Source: Stenotrophomonas beteli (GTDB lineage Bacteria > Pseudomonadota > Gammaproteobacteria > Xanthomonadales > Xanthomonadaceae). Taken from it: a stretch of DNA of 64,000 nt. Shown here one piece after another: positions 36,047-45,712 of the stretch (its first letter is position 1; each line of letters opens with the position of its first letter). The notes under the pieces were generated by a model that saw only the letters and a program-made list of their open reading frames with translations, did not search any database and had not been told where the DNA came from. Made by a program: the position numbers and the translations under genes. The stretch spans positions 45,756 to 109,755 of the forward strand of contig NZ_LLXV01000033.1 in assembly GCF_001431665.1 (NCBI RefSeq), given 5' to 3'.

Positions 36047-36177
36047 ATCACCTATCCGGTCCGCCCGAAGCCGGGCTGTCTTTTGGGACTGCCTCGGCCC
36101 TCCCGATGGCAGTGATGATTGCGCGCTTGCCGCATGACGGCGAGCACTGCAATCGAATACAGTTGCCCATTCTGCCA

Positions 36178-36191
36178 TGTAAACGTTTTCA
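36178..36191. promoter_or_regulatory. LacI-family operator in the ugpC-zwf divergent region
   Basis: TGTAAACGTTTTCA matches the LacI/GalR-type consensus TGnAAnCGnTTnCA with the central CG, and the flanks (CCA...TGG) extend the dyad. The site is 132 bp from the ugpC start and 208 bp from the zwf start. The regulator gene is not in the window. Confidence 0.65.
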
Positions 36192-36398
36192 CGTGGCACT
36201 ATCCGATGATCGGTGCGCACCGATCTGCGTCGGCGGAAGAACGAAGCGTCCGCGGAGGCAGTGGTTTCGAAAGGAACGTTCTTCCGGAGCCCCGGAAAAC
36301 GTCCCAGACGAGCCTCGGACAGGCAGTTGCGCGGATGTCCCCCGAACCCAGCCATGAAGCGATTGACAACGATGTCACCCGGATCTGAAACTCGAGCG

Positions 36399-37835
36399 AT
36401 GCACGACACCCTCTTCCTGTTCGGTGCCACAGGTGATCTGGCCCAGCGCTACCTGTTCCCTTCGCTGCTTCGCCTGCTTGGCGACGGCCTGCTGCCGGAG
36501 GACTTCCGCATCCGTGCGCTGGCCCTGTCCGGGCATGACACCGAAGCGTTCCATGACATCCTGCGCCCACGCCTGCAACAGGCCATGCCGATGGCCACGC
36601 AGGACGACATCGGCGCCCTGCTGCGCCGCATCGACTACCGCTCGGTCGACCTGCGCGACGTCGACTCGGTCGCCGCCGCGGTCTCCGACCTGGTGCACCG
36701 CAGGTGCGTCAGCTACCTGGCCATCCCGCCGGGCCTGTACATCTCCACCTGCGAAGGCCTGGCCAAGGGCGGCGCCCTGGCCGCGCCGGCACGGCTGATG
36801 CTGGAGAAGCCGATCGGCAGCGACAGCGAGAGCGCCGAGGAAATCATCAGCACCATCGGCCAGTGGATCGACGAGGACCGCGTGTTCCGCCTCGACCACT
36901 ACCTCGGCAAGGCCGCGGTGCAGAACCTGATCGCGCTGCGCTTCGGCAACACGCTGCTGGAAGCGGTGTGGAACCGCAACTACATCGAATCGGTGCACAT
37001 CCTGGTGGCCGAGAGCGAAGGCGTGGACGGCCGTGACGCCTACTACGCCCGCTCCGGCGCGCTGCGCGACATGGTGCAGAGCCACATCCTGCAGCTGCTG
37101 TGCATGGTGGCGATGGAACCGCCCGCCTCGCTGGAAGCCGACCGCATCCGCGACGAGAAGGTCAAGGTGCTGCGCGCCCTGCGTCCGCTGGGTGCCAAGC
37201 ACGCCGCGCGTGACAGCATCCGCGGCCGCTACACCGCCGGCACCATCAACGGCCAGCCGGCGCAGGCCTACCAGCCGCCGGAAGGCAGCGACGTGGAAAC
37301 CTTCGCCGGCGTCACCGCGCACATCGACAACTGGCGCTGGAGCGGCGTGCCGTTCCACCTGGTCACCGGCAAGCGCCTGCCCGAGCGCACCACCCGCGTG
37401 GTGGTCACGCTGAAGCCGGTCACCCACTGGCTGTTCGAACGCCCGCAGCGTGCGCAGGCCGCGCCCAACCGCCTGGTGTTCCAGCTGCAGCCGCAGGAGA
37501 ACATCGAGCTGGGCCTGATGAGCAGCCTGGCCGGCCCGGAATGGGGCGCACTGGAACTGCATCCGCTGGAACTGGAACTGTCGGTGCCGACCGGCCTGCA
37601 TCGCCGCATCGCCTACGAACGCCTGTTCCTGGATGCCTTCAACGGCAACCACACGTTGTTCGTGCGCGACGACGAAGTGCGCGCGGCCTGGGCCTGGATC
37701 GACAGCGTCGCCGATGCGTGGAAGGAGGCCAAGCTGCCGCTGGAACCCTACCCCGCCGGCCAGTGGGGCCCGAGCAACGCCACGGAGTTCCTGCCGCAGG
37801 GCGTGGACGCACCCGACAGCGGAGCGTCGGCATGA
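36399..37835 (+). CDS. zwf: Glucose-6-phosphate 1-dehydrogenase
   Basis: First step of the oxidative pentose phosphate/Entner-Doudoroff route: glucose-6-phosphate to 6-phosphogluconolactone with NADP+ reduction. 478 residues from the ATG at 36399. The NADP fold is FLFGATGDLAQRYLFPSL, the active-site block is RLDHYLGKAAVQN with the catalytic His nearby, and the structural EKPIG motif is present. In-frame ATGs at 36372 and 36354 could add 9 or 15 residues; similarity begins at MHDTLFLFG. Its TGA overlaps the glk ATG. First gene of zwf-glk-pgl-edd-(eda). Confidence 0.95.
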   Translation: MHDTLFLFGATGDLAQRYLFPSLLRLLGDGLLPEDFRIRALALSGHDTEAFHDILRPRLQQAMPMATQDDIGALLRRIDYRSVDLRDVDSVAAAVSDLVHRRCVSYLAIPPGLYISTCEGLAKGGALAAPARLMLEKPIGSDSESAEEIISTIGQWIDEDRVFRLDHYLGKAAVQNLIALRFGNTLLEAVWNRNYIESVHILVAESEGVDGRDAYYARSGALRDMVQSHILQLLCMVAMEPPASLEADRIRDEKVKVLRALRPLGAKHAARDSIRGRYTAGTINGQPAQAYQPPEGSDVETFAGVTAHIDNWRWSGVPFHLVTGKRLPERTTRVVVTLKPVTHWLFERPQRAQAAPNRLVFQLQPQENIELGLMSSLAGPEWGALELHPLELELSVPTGLHRRIAYERLFLDAFNGNHTLFVRDDEVRAAWAWIDSVADAWKEAKLPLEPYPAGQWGPSNATEFLPQGVDAPDSGASA

Positions 37836-38839
37836 GTGCCGGCTCACAGCCGGTGCTGGTTGCCGACATCGGCGGTACCAACGCCCGCTTCGCCCTGGCC
37901 GACACCTCGCTGGACGCGCCGCTGCTTAAGGACAGCATCCGCGAGTACGCGGTGGCCGAGTTCCCTTCGCTCGGTGATGCCGCGCGCCACCATCTGGAGC
38001 AGATCGGCGCCACGGCAAGCCGCGGCGTGTTCGCAGTGGCCGGACGTGTGGATGGTGACGAAGCGCGCATCACCAACCATCCGTGGGTGATCTCGCGCAG
38101 CCGCACCGCCGCCATGCTCGGGTTCGACGAGCTGCACCTGATCAACGACTTCGCCGCACAGGCGATGGCGATCTCGCTGCTGCAGCCCGAGGACGTGGTC
38201 CAGGTCGGCGGCGCCGCCTGGGTGCCGGGCAAGCCGGGCCAGCCGCGCAACTATGCGGTGATCGGTCCGGGTACCGGCCTCGGTGTCGGCGGCCTGATCC
38301 TGCGCCACGGCCGCTGCTACCCGTTGGAAACCGAAGGCGGCCATGTCAGCTTCCCGCCGGGAACGCCGGAGGAGATCCGCATCCTGGAGATCCTCTCCGA
38401 ACAGTTCGGCCGCGTCTCCAACGAGCGCCTGATCTGCGGCCCCGGCCTGGTCAACATCCATCGCGCCGTGTGCGAGATGGCCGGCATCGACCCGGGCCAG
38501 CTGCAGCCGGTGGACGTGACCGCCCGCGCCCTGCACGGTGATCCGCAGGCGATGCGCACCGTGGATGTGTTCTGCGCCGTGTTCGGCGCCATTGCCGGCG
38601 ATCTGGTACTCACCCAGGGCGCCTGGGACGGCGTGTTCCTGACCGGCGGATTGACTCCGAAGATGCTCGACTCGCTGCAGCACTCCGGCTTCCGCCAGCG
38701 CTTCGAGCACAAGGGCCGCTTCTCTTCAATCATGGCGCGGGTACCGTCGCTGGCGGTGATGCACCCCCACGCCGGGCTGCTGGGTGCTGCTGCCTACGCC
38801 GCCGACGCCGAACGTGACGCACCAGGAGTTGCCGCATGA
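37832..38839 (+). CDS. glk: Glucokinase
   Basis: ATP-dependent phosphorylation of glucose to glucose-6-phosphate, feeding zwf. 335 residues of the bacterial hexokinase (Glk) family: phosphate-1 motif LVADIGGTNARFALAD, LINDFAAQA, adenosine region VIGPGTGLGVGGLI, and ETEGGHVSFPPGTPEE, which holds the zinc-free His/Glu glucose contacts. ATGA overlaps with both zwf (start) and pgl (end) show tight translational coupling. Cytosolic. Confidence 0.96.
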   Translation: MSAGSQPVLVADIGGTNARFALADTSLDAPLLKDSIREYAVAEFPSLGDAARHHLEQIGATASRGVFAVAGRVDGDEARITNHPWVISRSRTAAMLGFDELHLINDFAAQAMAISLLQPEDVVQVGGAAWVPGKPGQPRNYAVIGPGTGLGVGGLILRHGRCYPLETEGGHVSFPPGTPEEIRILEILSEQFGRVSNERLICGPGLVNIHRAVCEMAGIDPGQLQPVDVTARALHGDPQAMRTVDVFCAVFGAIAGDLVLTQGAWDGVFLTGGLTPKMLDSLQHSGFRQRFEHKGRFSSIMARVPSLAVMHPHAGLLGAAAYAADAERDAPGVAA

Positions 38840-39558
38840 CCCCCGCTTTCCACGACGACCGCATCGACTTCATCTCCCATGGCGATGCCGATGGCTGGAT
38901 CGAGGCGGTAGCCGCCGAGATGGCGCAGACGCTCAACCACGACATCAATGAAGTGGGCCGCGCCCGCATCCTGCTCTCCGGTGGCACCACGCCGGCGCCG
39001 GTCTACCAGGCCCTGGCCGAACTGGACGTGCATTGGGACCGGGTTGAAGTGAGCCTGGCCGATGAGCGCTGGCTGTCGCCGCAGGACCGCGACAGCAACG
39101 CCTGGCTGGTGCGCGAGCACCTGCTCAAGCGCGCCGACGGTGCCCATTTCGATCCGCTGGTGCGGATCGGCAAGCCGCTGCCGGAATGTGTCTACACCGC
39201 CAACCTGCAGGCCCAGCACAGCCAGCCGCCGAGCGTGGTCGCGCTGGGCATGGGCAATGACGGCCACACCGCCTCGCTGTTCCCGGGCTCTAAGGACCTG
39301 GCCCGCGCCCTGGAAAGCACCCTGCCCTACGCCGCGCTGGATGCCACCGGCTGCCCGGGTGCCAACCAGTGGCCGCTGCGCATCACGCTGACCCCGCATG
39401 GCCTGCGCCAATGCCGCCAGCGCTTGCTGCTGCTGCGTGGCAAGCAGAAGCTGCAGGTGCTGCGCCAGGCGCTGGACAGCAATGACGCCCAGCAGTACCC
39501 GATCCTCAATGCGATCAACCTGGATGGCGCGCGCCTGCGCGTCCACTGGGCTGATTGA
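38836..39558 (+). CDS. pgl: 6-phosphogluconolactonase
   Basis: Hydrolyses 6-phosphogluconolactone to 6-phosphogluconate. 240 residues of the DevB-type family: ILLSGGTTPAPVYQAL, DRVEVSLADERWLSP and VVALGMGNDGHTASLFPGS are the three signature blocks. The start overlaps the glk stop (ATGA). A small hairpin (GGCGGCGG...CCGCCGC) at 39563-39586 lies between it and edd. Confidence 0.95.
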   Translation: MTPAFHDDRIDFISHGDADGWIEAVAAEMAQTLNHDINEVGRARILLSGGTTPAPVYQALAELDVHWDRVEVSLADERWLSPQDRDSNAWLVREHLLKRADGAHFDPLVRIGKPLPECVYTANLQAQHSQPPSVVALGMGNDGHTASLFPGSKDLARALESTLPYAALDATGCPGANQWPLRITLTPHGLRQCRQRLLLLRGKQKLQVLRQALDSNDAQQYPILNAINLDGARLRVHWAD

Positions 39559-39616
39559 CGTCGGCGGCGGTGCCTTGCCGCCGCTTGCCTCTCGCCACCA
39601 CGAACGCCGGTAGCCA

Positions 39617-41533
39617 ATGAGCCTCCATCCGCAACTGCATGCCATCACCGAGCGCGTCATCCGCCGCAGCGCCGCCTCGCGCGCCGCCTACCTTGCGGCA
39701 ATCGACGCCTCCCTGCGTGACGGCCCGTTCCGCAGCCGCCTGAGCTGCGGCAACCTCGCCCACGGCTTCGCTGCCTGCGGCGGCACCGACAAGAGCCGCC
39801 TGCGCGGCGGCGTGACGCCGAACCTGGGCATCATCACCGCCTACAACGACATGCTGTCGGCACACCAGCCGTTCGAGACCTACCCCGAACAGATCCGCGC
39901 GGTTGCGCGCGAACTGGGCGCCACTGCGCAGGTCGCCGGCGCCGTACCGGCGATGTGCGACGGCGTCACCCAGGGCCGCGGCGGCATGGAACTGTCGCTG
40001 TTCTCGCGCGATGTGATCGCCCAGGCCACCGCGATCGGGCTCAGCCACGACATGTTCGACACCACCGTCTACCTCGGTGTGTGCGACAAGATCGTGCCCG
40101 GCCTGCTGATCGGCGCGCTGGCCTTCGGCCACCTGCCGGCGGTGTTCGTGCCGGCCGGCCCGATGACGCCGGGCATCCCCAACAAGCAGAAGGCCGAAGT
40201 GCGCGAGCGCTACGCCGCCGGTGAAGCCACCCGCGAAGAACTGCTGGAGGCCGAGTCCGCCTCGTACCACGGTGCCGGCACCTGCACCTTCTATGGCACC
40301 GCCAACTCCAACCAGGTGCTGCTGGAAGCGATGGGCGTGCAGCTGCCGGGGGCGTCGTTCGTCAACCCAGGCACGCCGCTGCGCGATGCACTGACCCGCG
40401 AAGCGACCGAACGCGCACTGGACATCACTGCGCTGGGCGACGACTTCCGCCCGCTGGGCCGGATCATCGACGAGCGCGCGATCATCAACGCGGTCATCGC
40501 GCTGATGGCCACCGGCGGCTCGACCAACCACACCATCCACTGGATCGCCGTGGCCCGCGCAGCCGGCATCGTGCTGACCTGGGACGATTTCGACGAGCTG
40601 TCGCAGCTGGTTCCGCTGCTGGCCCGCGTCTATCCGAACGGCGAAGCCGACGTGAACCGCTTCGCCGCTGCCGGTGGCCCGGCCTTCGTGTTCGGCGAAC
40701 TGATCAAGGCCGGCCTGATGCACGGCGACCTGGTCAGCGTGGCCCGTGGCGGCATGGCCGACTACGCCCGCGAGCCGCAGCTGCGCGACGGCCAGCTGGT
40801 CTACCTGCCGGGCCTGGAACGCAGCGCCGATGACGAGGTGGTGCGTGGCGTCGACAATCCGTTCGAACACCAGGGTGGCCTGCGACTGCTGCGCGGCAAT
40901 CTGGGCAAGTCGCTGATCAAGCTGTCGGCGGTGAAGCCGCAGTACCGCACGATCGAAGCACCGGCGGTGGTGGTCGATGCGCCGCAGGTGCTGAACAAGC
41001 TGCATGCCGGCGGCCTGCTGCCGCAGGATTTCGTGGCGGTGGTGCGTTACCAGGGCCCGCGCGCGAACGGCATGCCGGAACTGCATTCGCTGGCGCCGCT
41101 GCTGGGGTTGCTGCAGAACCAGGGCCGGCGCGTGGCGCTGGTCACCGACGGTCGCCTCTCCGGCGCCTCGGGCAAGATTCCGGCGGCGATCCATGTGACC
41201 CCGGAAGCGGCACGGGGCGGCCCGCTGGCCAAGGTGCGCGAGGGCGACATGATCCGCCTCGATGGCGAGGCCGGCACGCTGGAAGTGCTGGTGGATGCGG
41301 CCGAATGGGCGGCGCGCTCGCTGGCGCCGAACACCGCGCCGGCGGCGCATGACCTGGGCCGCAACCTGTTCGCGATCAACCGTCGCGTGGTGGGCCCGGC
41401 CGATCAGGGCGCGATTTCGATTTCCTGCGGGCCGGCAGCGGCCGATGGCGGGCCATGGGAGTACGACGCGGAATACGAGCTGGGGCACGATGCCGCGGCG
41501 GCGGCGGCGCCGCATGAGGCGAAGGATGCCTGA
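39617..41533 (+). CDS. edd: Phosphogluconate dehydratase
   Basis: Entner-Doudoroff dehydratase converting 6-phosphogluconate to KDPG; a [4Fe-4S] IlvD/Edd family enzyme. 638 residues. [39 protein letters not shown] (with a cluster Cys), GVCDKIVPG (another Cys), [13 protein letters not shown] and [23 protein letters not shown] are all conserved. Followed by an Ala/Gly-rich tail. It lies 58 bp after pgl. The next gene eda is separated by 230 bp holding a large structured repeat. Confidence 0.97.
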   Translation: MSLHPQLHAITERVIRRSAASRAAYLAAIDASLRDGPFRSRLSCGNLAHGFAACGGTDKSRLRGGVTPNLGIITAYNDMLSAHQPFETYPEQIRAVARELGATAQVAGAVPAMCDGVTQGRGGMELSLFSRDVIAQATAIGLSHDMFDTTVYLGVCDKIVPGLLIGALAFGHLPAVFVPAGPMTPGIPNKQKAEVRERYAAGEATREELLEAESASYHGAGTCTFYGTANSNQVLLEAMGVQLPGASFVNPGTPLRDALTREATERALDITALGDDFRPLGRIIDERAIINAVIALMATGGSTNHTIHWIAVARAAGIVLTWDDFDELSQLVPLLARVYPNGEADVNRFAAAGGPAFVFGELIKAGLMHGDLVSVARGGMADYAREPQLRDGQLVYLPGLERSADDEVVRGVDNPFEHQGGLRLLRGNLGKSLIKLSAVKPQYRTIEAPAVVVDAPQVLNKLHAGGLLPQDFVAVVRYQGPRANGMPELHSLAPLLGLLQNQGRRVALVTDGRLSGASGKIPAAIHVTPEAARGGPLAKVREGDMIRLDGEAGTLEVLVDAAEWAARSLAPNTAPAAHDLGRNLFAINRRVVGPADQGAISISCGPAAADGGPWEYDAEYELGHDAAAAAAPHEAKDA

Positions 41534-41582
41534 GGGTTGAGGAGCGTTGCGGGTGTGTTGCGGCGGTGAGTGTGCTGGTGGC

Positions 41583-41686
41583 GGCGGAGGACAGGCCGTC
41601 GCCAGGACACGCCGTAAATACGTCCCTGTAGGCTCGTTCGCGCCATCCATGGCGCGAACGGTCCTGGCGACGGCCTGTCCTCCGCC
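41583..41686 (-). repeat. Structured hyper-palindrome element E2 (box-reverse), between edd and eda
   Basis: Left arm 41583-41608 and right arm 41661-41686 are exact 26-nt reverse complements, and the core is 52 nt. In reverse orientation the core has a 9-bp hairpin GTTCGCGCC-ATGGAT-GGCGCGAAC and a second TAC-AGGGAC-GTA. The box-like GGAAAGTGTGAC (reverse strand) lies just outside the arm near 41690-41702. It sits in the Entner-Doudoroff operon and faces E3 across eda. Confidence 0.85.
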
Positions 41687-41765
41687 GCGTCACACTTTCC
41701 GGCGCATCAACGCCGCGAAGTGATCATTGAAAATCAAATTCGGAAGCAAAGGCAGAAGCAGAGCT

Positions 41766-42425
41766 ATGGGTATCGAACAACATCAGGTGAAGGCGGCGGA
41801 GCTGTTGCGTGCGGCGGGCATCCTGCCGGTGGTGACGATTCATACGCTGGACCAGGCGCGTGCGGTGAGTGCCGCGCTGCTGGAAGGCGGCTTGCCGGCG
41901 ATCGAGCTGACCCTGCGTACGCCGGTGGCGATGGAAGCGCTGGCGATGCTCAAGCGCGAGCTGCCTGATGTGGTGGTGGGTGCCGGTACAGTGCTGACCG
42001 TGCAGCAGATGCAGCAGTCCATCGACGCGGGCGCGGATTTCCTGGTGACCCCGGGTACGCCGCCGGCACTGGCCGATGCGCTGGCGACGGCACCGCTTCC
42101 GGTGGTGCCCGGTGCGGCGACGCCGACCGAACTGCTGTCGCTGTATGCGCGCGGCTTCCGCGTGTGCAAGCTGTTCCCGGCCACGGCCGTGGGCGGGCTG
42201 GCGATGATCAAGGGCTTGGCCGGCCCGGTCGCCGATCTCAAGCTGTGCCCGACCGGTGGCATCACCGAAAACACCGCCGCCGAATACCTGGAGCAGAAGA
42301 ACGTGGTCTGCATCGGCGGTTCGTGGATGGTACCGGGCAACTGGATTGCCGGCGGCGAATGGGACAAGGTGCGCGCCAGCGCCGCCGATGCCGCGAAGAT
42401 CATCAAGCGCGTGCGCGGTCACTGA
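41766..42425 (+). CDS. eda: KDPG aldolase (2-dehydro-3-deoxyphosphogluconate aldolase)
   Basis: Splits KDPG into pyruvate and glyceraldehyde-3-phosphate, finishing the Entner-Doudoroff route. 219 residues: the catalytic Glu is in PAIELTLRTP, then VVGAGTVLT, LVTPGTPP, and the Schiff-base Lys in VCKLFPAT; CPTGGITE and CIGGSWMVP complete the barrel. The ATG at 41766 matches the family start; a TTG 13 codons upstream is open but unlikely. It is flanked on both sides by structured elements E2 and E3. Confidence 0.96.
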   Translation: MGIEQHQVKAAELLRAAGILPVVTIHTLDQARAVSAALLEGGLPAIELTLRTPVAMEALAMLKRELPDVVVGAGTVLTVQQMQQSIDAGADFLVTPGTPPALADALATAPLPVVPGAATPTELLSLYARGFRVCKLFPATAVGGLAMIKGLAGPVADLKLCPTGGITENTAAEYLEQKNVVCIGGSWMVPGNWIAGGEWDKVRASAADAAKIIKRVRGH

Positions 42426-42437
42426 GCCGACGCAGCT

Positions 42438-42461
42438 GTAGAGCCGAGCCCATGCTCGGCT
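42438..42461 (+). repeat. SMAG repeat
   Basis: GTAG followed by AGCCGAGCCCATGCTCGGCT, immediately downstream of eda. Confidence 0.85.
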
Positions 42462-42473
42462 CCGGCATCATCA

Positions 42474-42514
42474 GGGGTCAGAGCCCTTTCCCACCGGGAA
42501 AGGGATCCGACCCC
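42474..42514. repeat. GGGGTCAGA palindromic repeat
   Basis: GGGGTCAGAGCCCTTTCCC / GGGAAAGGGATCCGACCCC, same family as 14704, 21178, 49600 and 61337. It is 12 bp after the SMAG copy downstream of eda. Confidence 0.85.
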
Positions 42515-42596
42515 GGGCGACGAGCGCGCAAAGCGCGCGACCCGCTCCTGCTCTTCCTTCTTCATTCCGTGGTGGCGGCGCACGGAAACTGTCCGT

Positions 42597-42700
42597 GGCC
42601 CTGCGGAGGGATTGCGCAGGGGCGTAACCACCATGGATGGCGCGCCCGAGCCTCCAGGGATGGATTCACGGCGTCCCCTGCGCAATCCCTCCGCAGGGCC
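42597..42700 (+). repeat. Structured hyper-palindrome element E3 (box-forward)
   Basis: Left arm 42597-42622 and right arm 42675-42700 are exact 26-nt reverse complements with a 52-nt core (ACCATGGATGG and CCAGGGATGG segments; the first hairpin is weaker here). The box GGAAACTGTC is at 42585-42594. It lies between convergent eda and the response regulator. Confidence 0.85.
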
Positions 42701-42754
42701 AACCCCACGAATCCTGCCGCACACCGCGAGGGGCTTCGCCGTTGGCCGAATCCC

Positions 42755-43402
42755 TCACAGCGGCCGTGCCGGATCCACCAGCCCGTACTGGCTGGCCATG
42801 CGCGCCAGCGCGATGTTGTCGTGGATCCCCATCTTCTCGAACAAGCGCGCTTTGTGCGTGTTCACCGTCTTCGCACTCAGGCTCAGGCGCCGTGCGATGT
42901 CCTCCTGGCGCAGGCCCTGGGTGAGCAGCAGCGCCACTTCCAGCTCGCGCGGCGACAGGCTGTCGAACGGCGAACCGTTGCCCTCCACGGTCGACAGTGC
43001 CAGGTTCTGCGCAATGCTGGTGCCGAGGTAGCGGCGGCCGGCCGCCACATCGCGCACCGCGCGCAGCAGTTCCTGCGCGTCGCAGCCCTTGCCGATGTAG
43101 CCGGCCGCACCGGCTTCAAGCAGGCGCTTTGGCAGCGGGCCGTCTTCGAGCACCGACACGATCACCACGCGGGTATTGCGGTGGCTGCGGACGATGCGCT
43201 CGGTCACCTCCATGCCGCTGACACCCGGCAGGTGCAGATCGCACAGCACCACGTCCGGCAACAACTGGCGGACATCGCGCAGCGCGTCTTCGCCGGTTTC
43301 GGCTTCGCCCACCACTTCGATGTCGGCTTCCCCCGACAGAATCATCTTCATCCCGGTGCGGACCAGTGCGTGGTCATCCACCAGGTAGACTCGAATCGTC
43401 AT
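42755..43402 (-). CDS. Orphan NarL/FixJ-type response regulator (UvrY/GacA-like)
   Basis: 215 residues: receiver domain with acidic pocket VDDH and phospho-acceptor Asp55 (VVLCDLHLPG), then a LuxR-type helix-turn-helix (LSPRELEVALLLTQGLRQ, then IARRLSLSAKTVNTHKARLFEKMG). Overall it resembles UvrY/GacA regulators that control small regulatory RNAs. No histidine kinase is adjacent. Its promoter lies in the ~200-bp spacer before the PAP2 gene. Assignment to GacA proper is uncertain. Confidence 0.85.
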   Translation of the reverse strand: MTIRVYLVDDHALVRTGMKMILSGEADIEVVGEAETGEDALRDVRQLLPDVVLCDLHLPGVSGMEVTERIVRSHRNTRVVIVSVLEDGPLPKRLLEAGAAGYIGKGCDAQELLRAVRDVAAGRRYLGTSIAQNLALSTVEGNGSPFDSLSPRELEVALLLTQGLRQEDIARRLSLSAKTVNTHKARLFEKMGIHDNIALARMASQYGLVDPARPL

Positions 43403-43602
43403 TCACGTACCTCTTCGAATGCGGCCATTGCAGGTCAAGCTAGGCAGGGTGCCGATACCCCGCAAGCGCGCTCGGAATGCGGCGCCGGCATTCTGCCTTG
43501 CGCATCACATAACCACGCGTTGAGCTTGCCCCCTGTCTTGCAGAACCTGCTGTTTCGAAACAACTGATCTATCACGTAGACGCCCGCCGGGGGCCATCCA
43601 CG

Positions 43603-44352
43603 TCACTCCCCCTGTGATGATGCTTCGCTGGCCTTCGCTGGCGGCGAGCCGTGACGTCGCCACGGGTGCCGACGACTGAACATGACCAGATAGCACCCTA
43701 CCACCCAAACCAGCGCGGCACACCATCCGGCCAGGATATCGGAGGGGTAATGCACCCCCAGGTAGACCCGGGACAAGCTGACCAGCAAGCTGAACGCCGG
43801 GGCCAGGAGCAGCACCGGCCAGCGCCAGCGGGTGTTCCAGGCCAGCAGGACCAGGGTCACCGCCAGCGTCATCGAGCCCATCGCGTGGCCGCTGGGGAAG
43901 CTGAACGTCGACTCCGGCGCGATCGACTCCCAGAGGCTGGGCCGCTCGCGCTGGAAGAACTGCTTGCTGCCCATGTTCAGCAGGGCCGAACCGACGAAGC
44001 TGACGGCCACGAAGGTGGCTTCACGCCAGCGCCGGCAGCCCAGCAGCACGCCGATGATCAGCACGTCGGCCGGGATCAGGAACCACTCGTAGCCCAGTTT
44101 CGAGATGAGCACGAAGAATCGGTCCAGCAGCGGCGAATGCAGGCCGTGCATCTGCCACAGCAGGGGCGCATCGAAATGGAACGATTCAAATTCGTGCACT
44201 TCATCGGCCAGTGCGACGAAGCCCGCCAGCGGCAGCAGCACGCCACCAAACAGCAGGACCAGGCGCCAGGCATTGCGCGCCATCCAGTGGCGGAAACCGG
44301 AGGCGGACTCCGGCGCAGCGAGAATCGCAGGCTTATCCGGCGCTTCGGACAT
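43603..44352 (-). CDS. PAP2-family membrane phosphatase
   Basis: 249 residues with about six TM helices. The three lipid-phosphatase motifs are present: KQFFQRERP (KxxxxxxRP), FPSGHAMG (PSGH) and [12 protein letters not shown] (SRxxxxxHxxxD). Likely acts on undecaprenyl diphosphate or phosphatidic-type lipids at the inner membrane. Its start overlaps the end of ispG by 20 bp. Because ispG makes isoprenoid precursors, an undecaprenyl-phosphate link is attractive, though not proved. Confidence 0.88.
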   Translation of the reverse strand: MSEAPDKPAILAAPESASGFRHWMARNAWRLVLLFGGVLLPLAGFVALADEVHEFESFHFDAPLLWQMHGLHSPLLDRFFVLISKLGYEWFLIPADVLIIGVLLGCRRWREATFVAVSFVGSALLNMGSKQFFQRERPSLWESIAPESTFSFPSGHAMGSMTLAVTLVLLAWNTRWRWPVLLLAPAFSLLVSLSRVYLGVHYPSDILAGWCAALVWVVGCYLVMFSRRHPWRRHGSPPAKASEASSQGE

Positions 44353-45598
44353 AGGTACGTTCGACGTAATCGTCGATCAGGGCGACGAAGTCCTGGGCGA
44401 TGTTCTCGCCACGCAGGGTCACCTTCTTCTCGCCATCGACGAACACCGGCGCCGACGGCGCCTCGCCAGTACCCGGCAGCGAAATGCCGATGTTGGCATG
44501 GCGCGATTCACCGGGCCCGTTGACCACGCAGCCCATCACCGCCAGCGTCATGTTTTCCGCGCCGGGATGCTGGATCTTCCACAACGGCATCTTTTCACGC
44601 ACGTGGTTCTGCACCACCTTGGCCAGCTCCTGGAAGAACTCGGAGGTGGTGCGCCCGCAGCCCGGGCAGGCCGTGACCAGCGGAGTGAAAGCACGCTGGC
44701 CGGTGGTCTGCAGCAGTTCCTGGGCGACGATCACTTCCTGCGTGCGCGACTGGCCCGGTTCCGGGGTCAGCGAGATGCGGATGGTGTCACCGATGCCTTC
44801 CTGCAACAGCACGCTCAGCGCCGCCGCCGAGGCGACGATGCCCTTGCTGCCGATACCGGCCTCGGTCAGGCCCAGATGCAGGGCGAAGTCGGAGCGCTGG
44901 GCCAGGTCGCGGTACACCGCGATCAGTTCCTGCACGCCACTGACCTTGGCCGACAGCACGATGCGATCGCGCGGCAGGCCGAGCTCCACCGCCTGCTCGG
45001 CCGAGTCCAGCGCGGAGCGGATCAGCGCCTCGCGCAGCACGCGGCCGGCGTCCCAGGGCTGCTCGCGCAGGTTGTTCTCGTCCATCAGCTTCGCCGCCAG
45101 GGCCTGGTCCAGCGAGCCCCAGTTGGCGCCGATGCGCACCGGCTTGTTGAAGCGGATGGCGAACTCGATCAGCTGGGCGAACTGCAGGTCCTTCTTCTTG
45201 CCGAAGCCGACGTTGCCCGGGTTGATGCGGTACTTGGCCAGCGCTTCGGCACACGCCGGTTCGGCGCTGAGCAGCTGGTGGCCGTTGTAGTGGAAATCAC
45301 CAATCAACGGCACCTCGATGCCCATCATCGCCAGCTTGTCGACGATGCGCGGGATGGCCGCAGCGGCTTCCACGGTGTTGACGGTCAACCGCACCATTTC
45401 CGAACCGGCACGCCACAACTCGGCCACCTGCTTCACGCTGGAGGCCACGTCGGAGGTATCGGTGTTGGTCATCGACTGCACCACGACCGGCTTGCCTCCG
45501 CCTACGGTGACCCCGCCGATCTGGACGGCATGGGTCTGGCGGCGGGGCCAGGAGGTGGCATCGGAGGGAGGAGTCGGTCGGGTAACGGCGTCGTGCAT
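44333..45598 (-). CDS. ispG: 4-hydroxy-3-methylbut-2-enyl diphosphate synthase
   Basis: Penultimate step of the MEP isoprenoid pathway; [4Fe-4S] reductive ring opening. 421 residues: [24 protein letters not shown] at the start, [10 protein letters not shown], and the cluster ligands in TACPGCGRT and [16 protein letters not shown]. An extra 20-residue Thr/Pro segment at the N-terminus is common in xanthomonads. The downstream PAP2 gene starts within the ispG coding region. Confidence 0.96.
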   Translation of the reverse strand: MHDAVTRPTPPSDATSWPRRQTHAVQIGGVTVGGGKPVVVQSMTNTDTSDVASSVKQVAELWRAGSEMVRLTVNTVEAAAAIPRIVDKLAMMGIEVPLIGDFHYNGHQLLSAEPACAEALAKYRINPGNVGFGKKKDLQFAQLIEFAIRFNKPVRIGANWGSLDQALAAKLMDENNLREQPWDAGRVLREALIRSALDSAEQAVELGLPRDRIVLSAKVSGVQELIAVYRDLAQRSDFALHLGLTEAGIGSKGIVASAAALSVLLQEGIGDTIRISLTPEPGQSRTQEVIVAQELLQTTGQRAFTPLVTACPGCGRTTSEFFQELAKVVQNHVREKMPLWKIQHPGAENMTLAVMGCVVNGPGESRHANIGISLPGTGEAPSAPVFVDGEKKVTLRGENIAQDFVALIDDYVERTYVRSAG

Positions 45599-45712
45599 GG
45601 GCGCATTCTACCGCCCGCCCCCGCATTCCGGGTGACTCGCATTCAGCCGGCGGCACGACTGCGGCCGATTGTCGCAGGCACGGCCGCCCGTGAACGCATA
45701 GGATGAGCGTGA

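Noticed and set aside
39515..41650. 711-codon reverse frame across edd
   Set aside because: Shadow ORF; edd motifs are unambiguous on the + strand, and the frame runs into repeat E2.
41583..42700. Insertion sequence around eda
   Set aside because: No transposase, no terminal inverted repeats of a known IS; only structured repeats are present.
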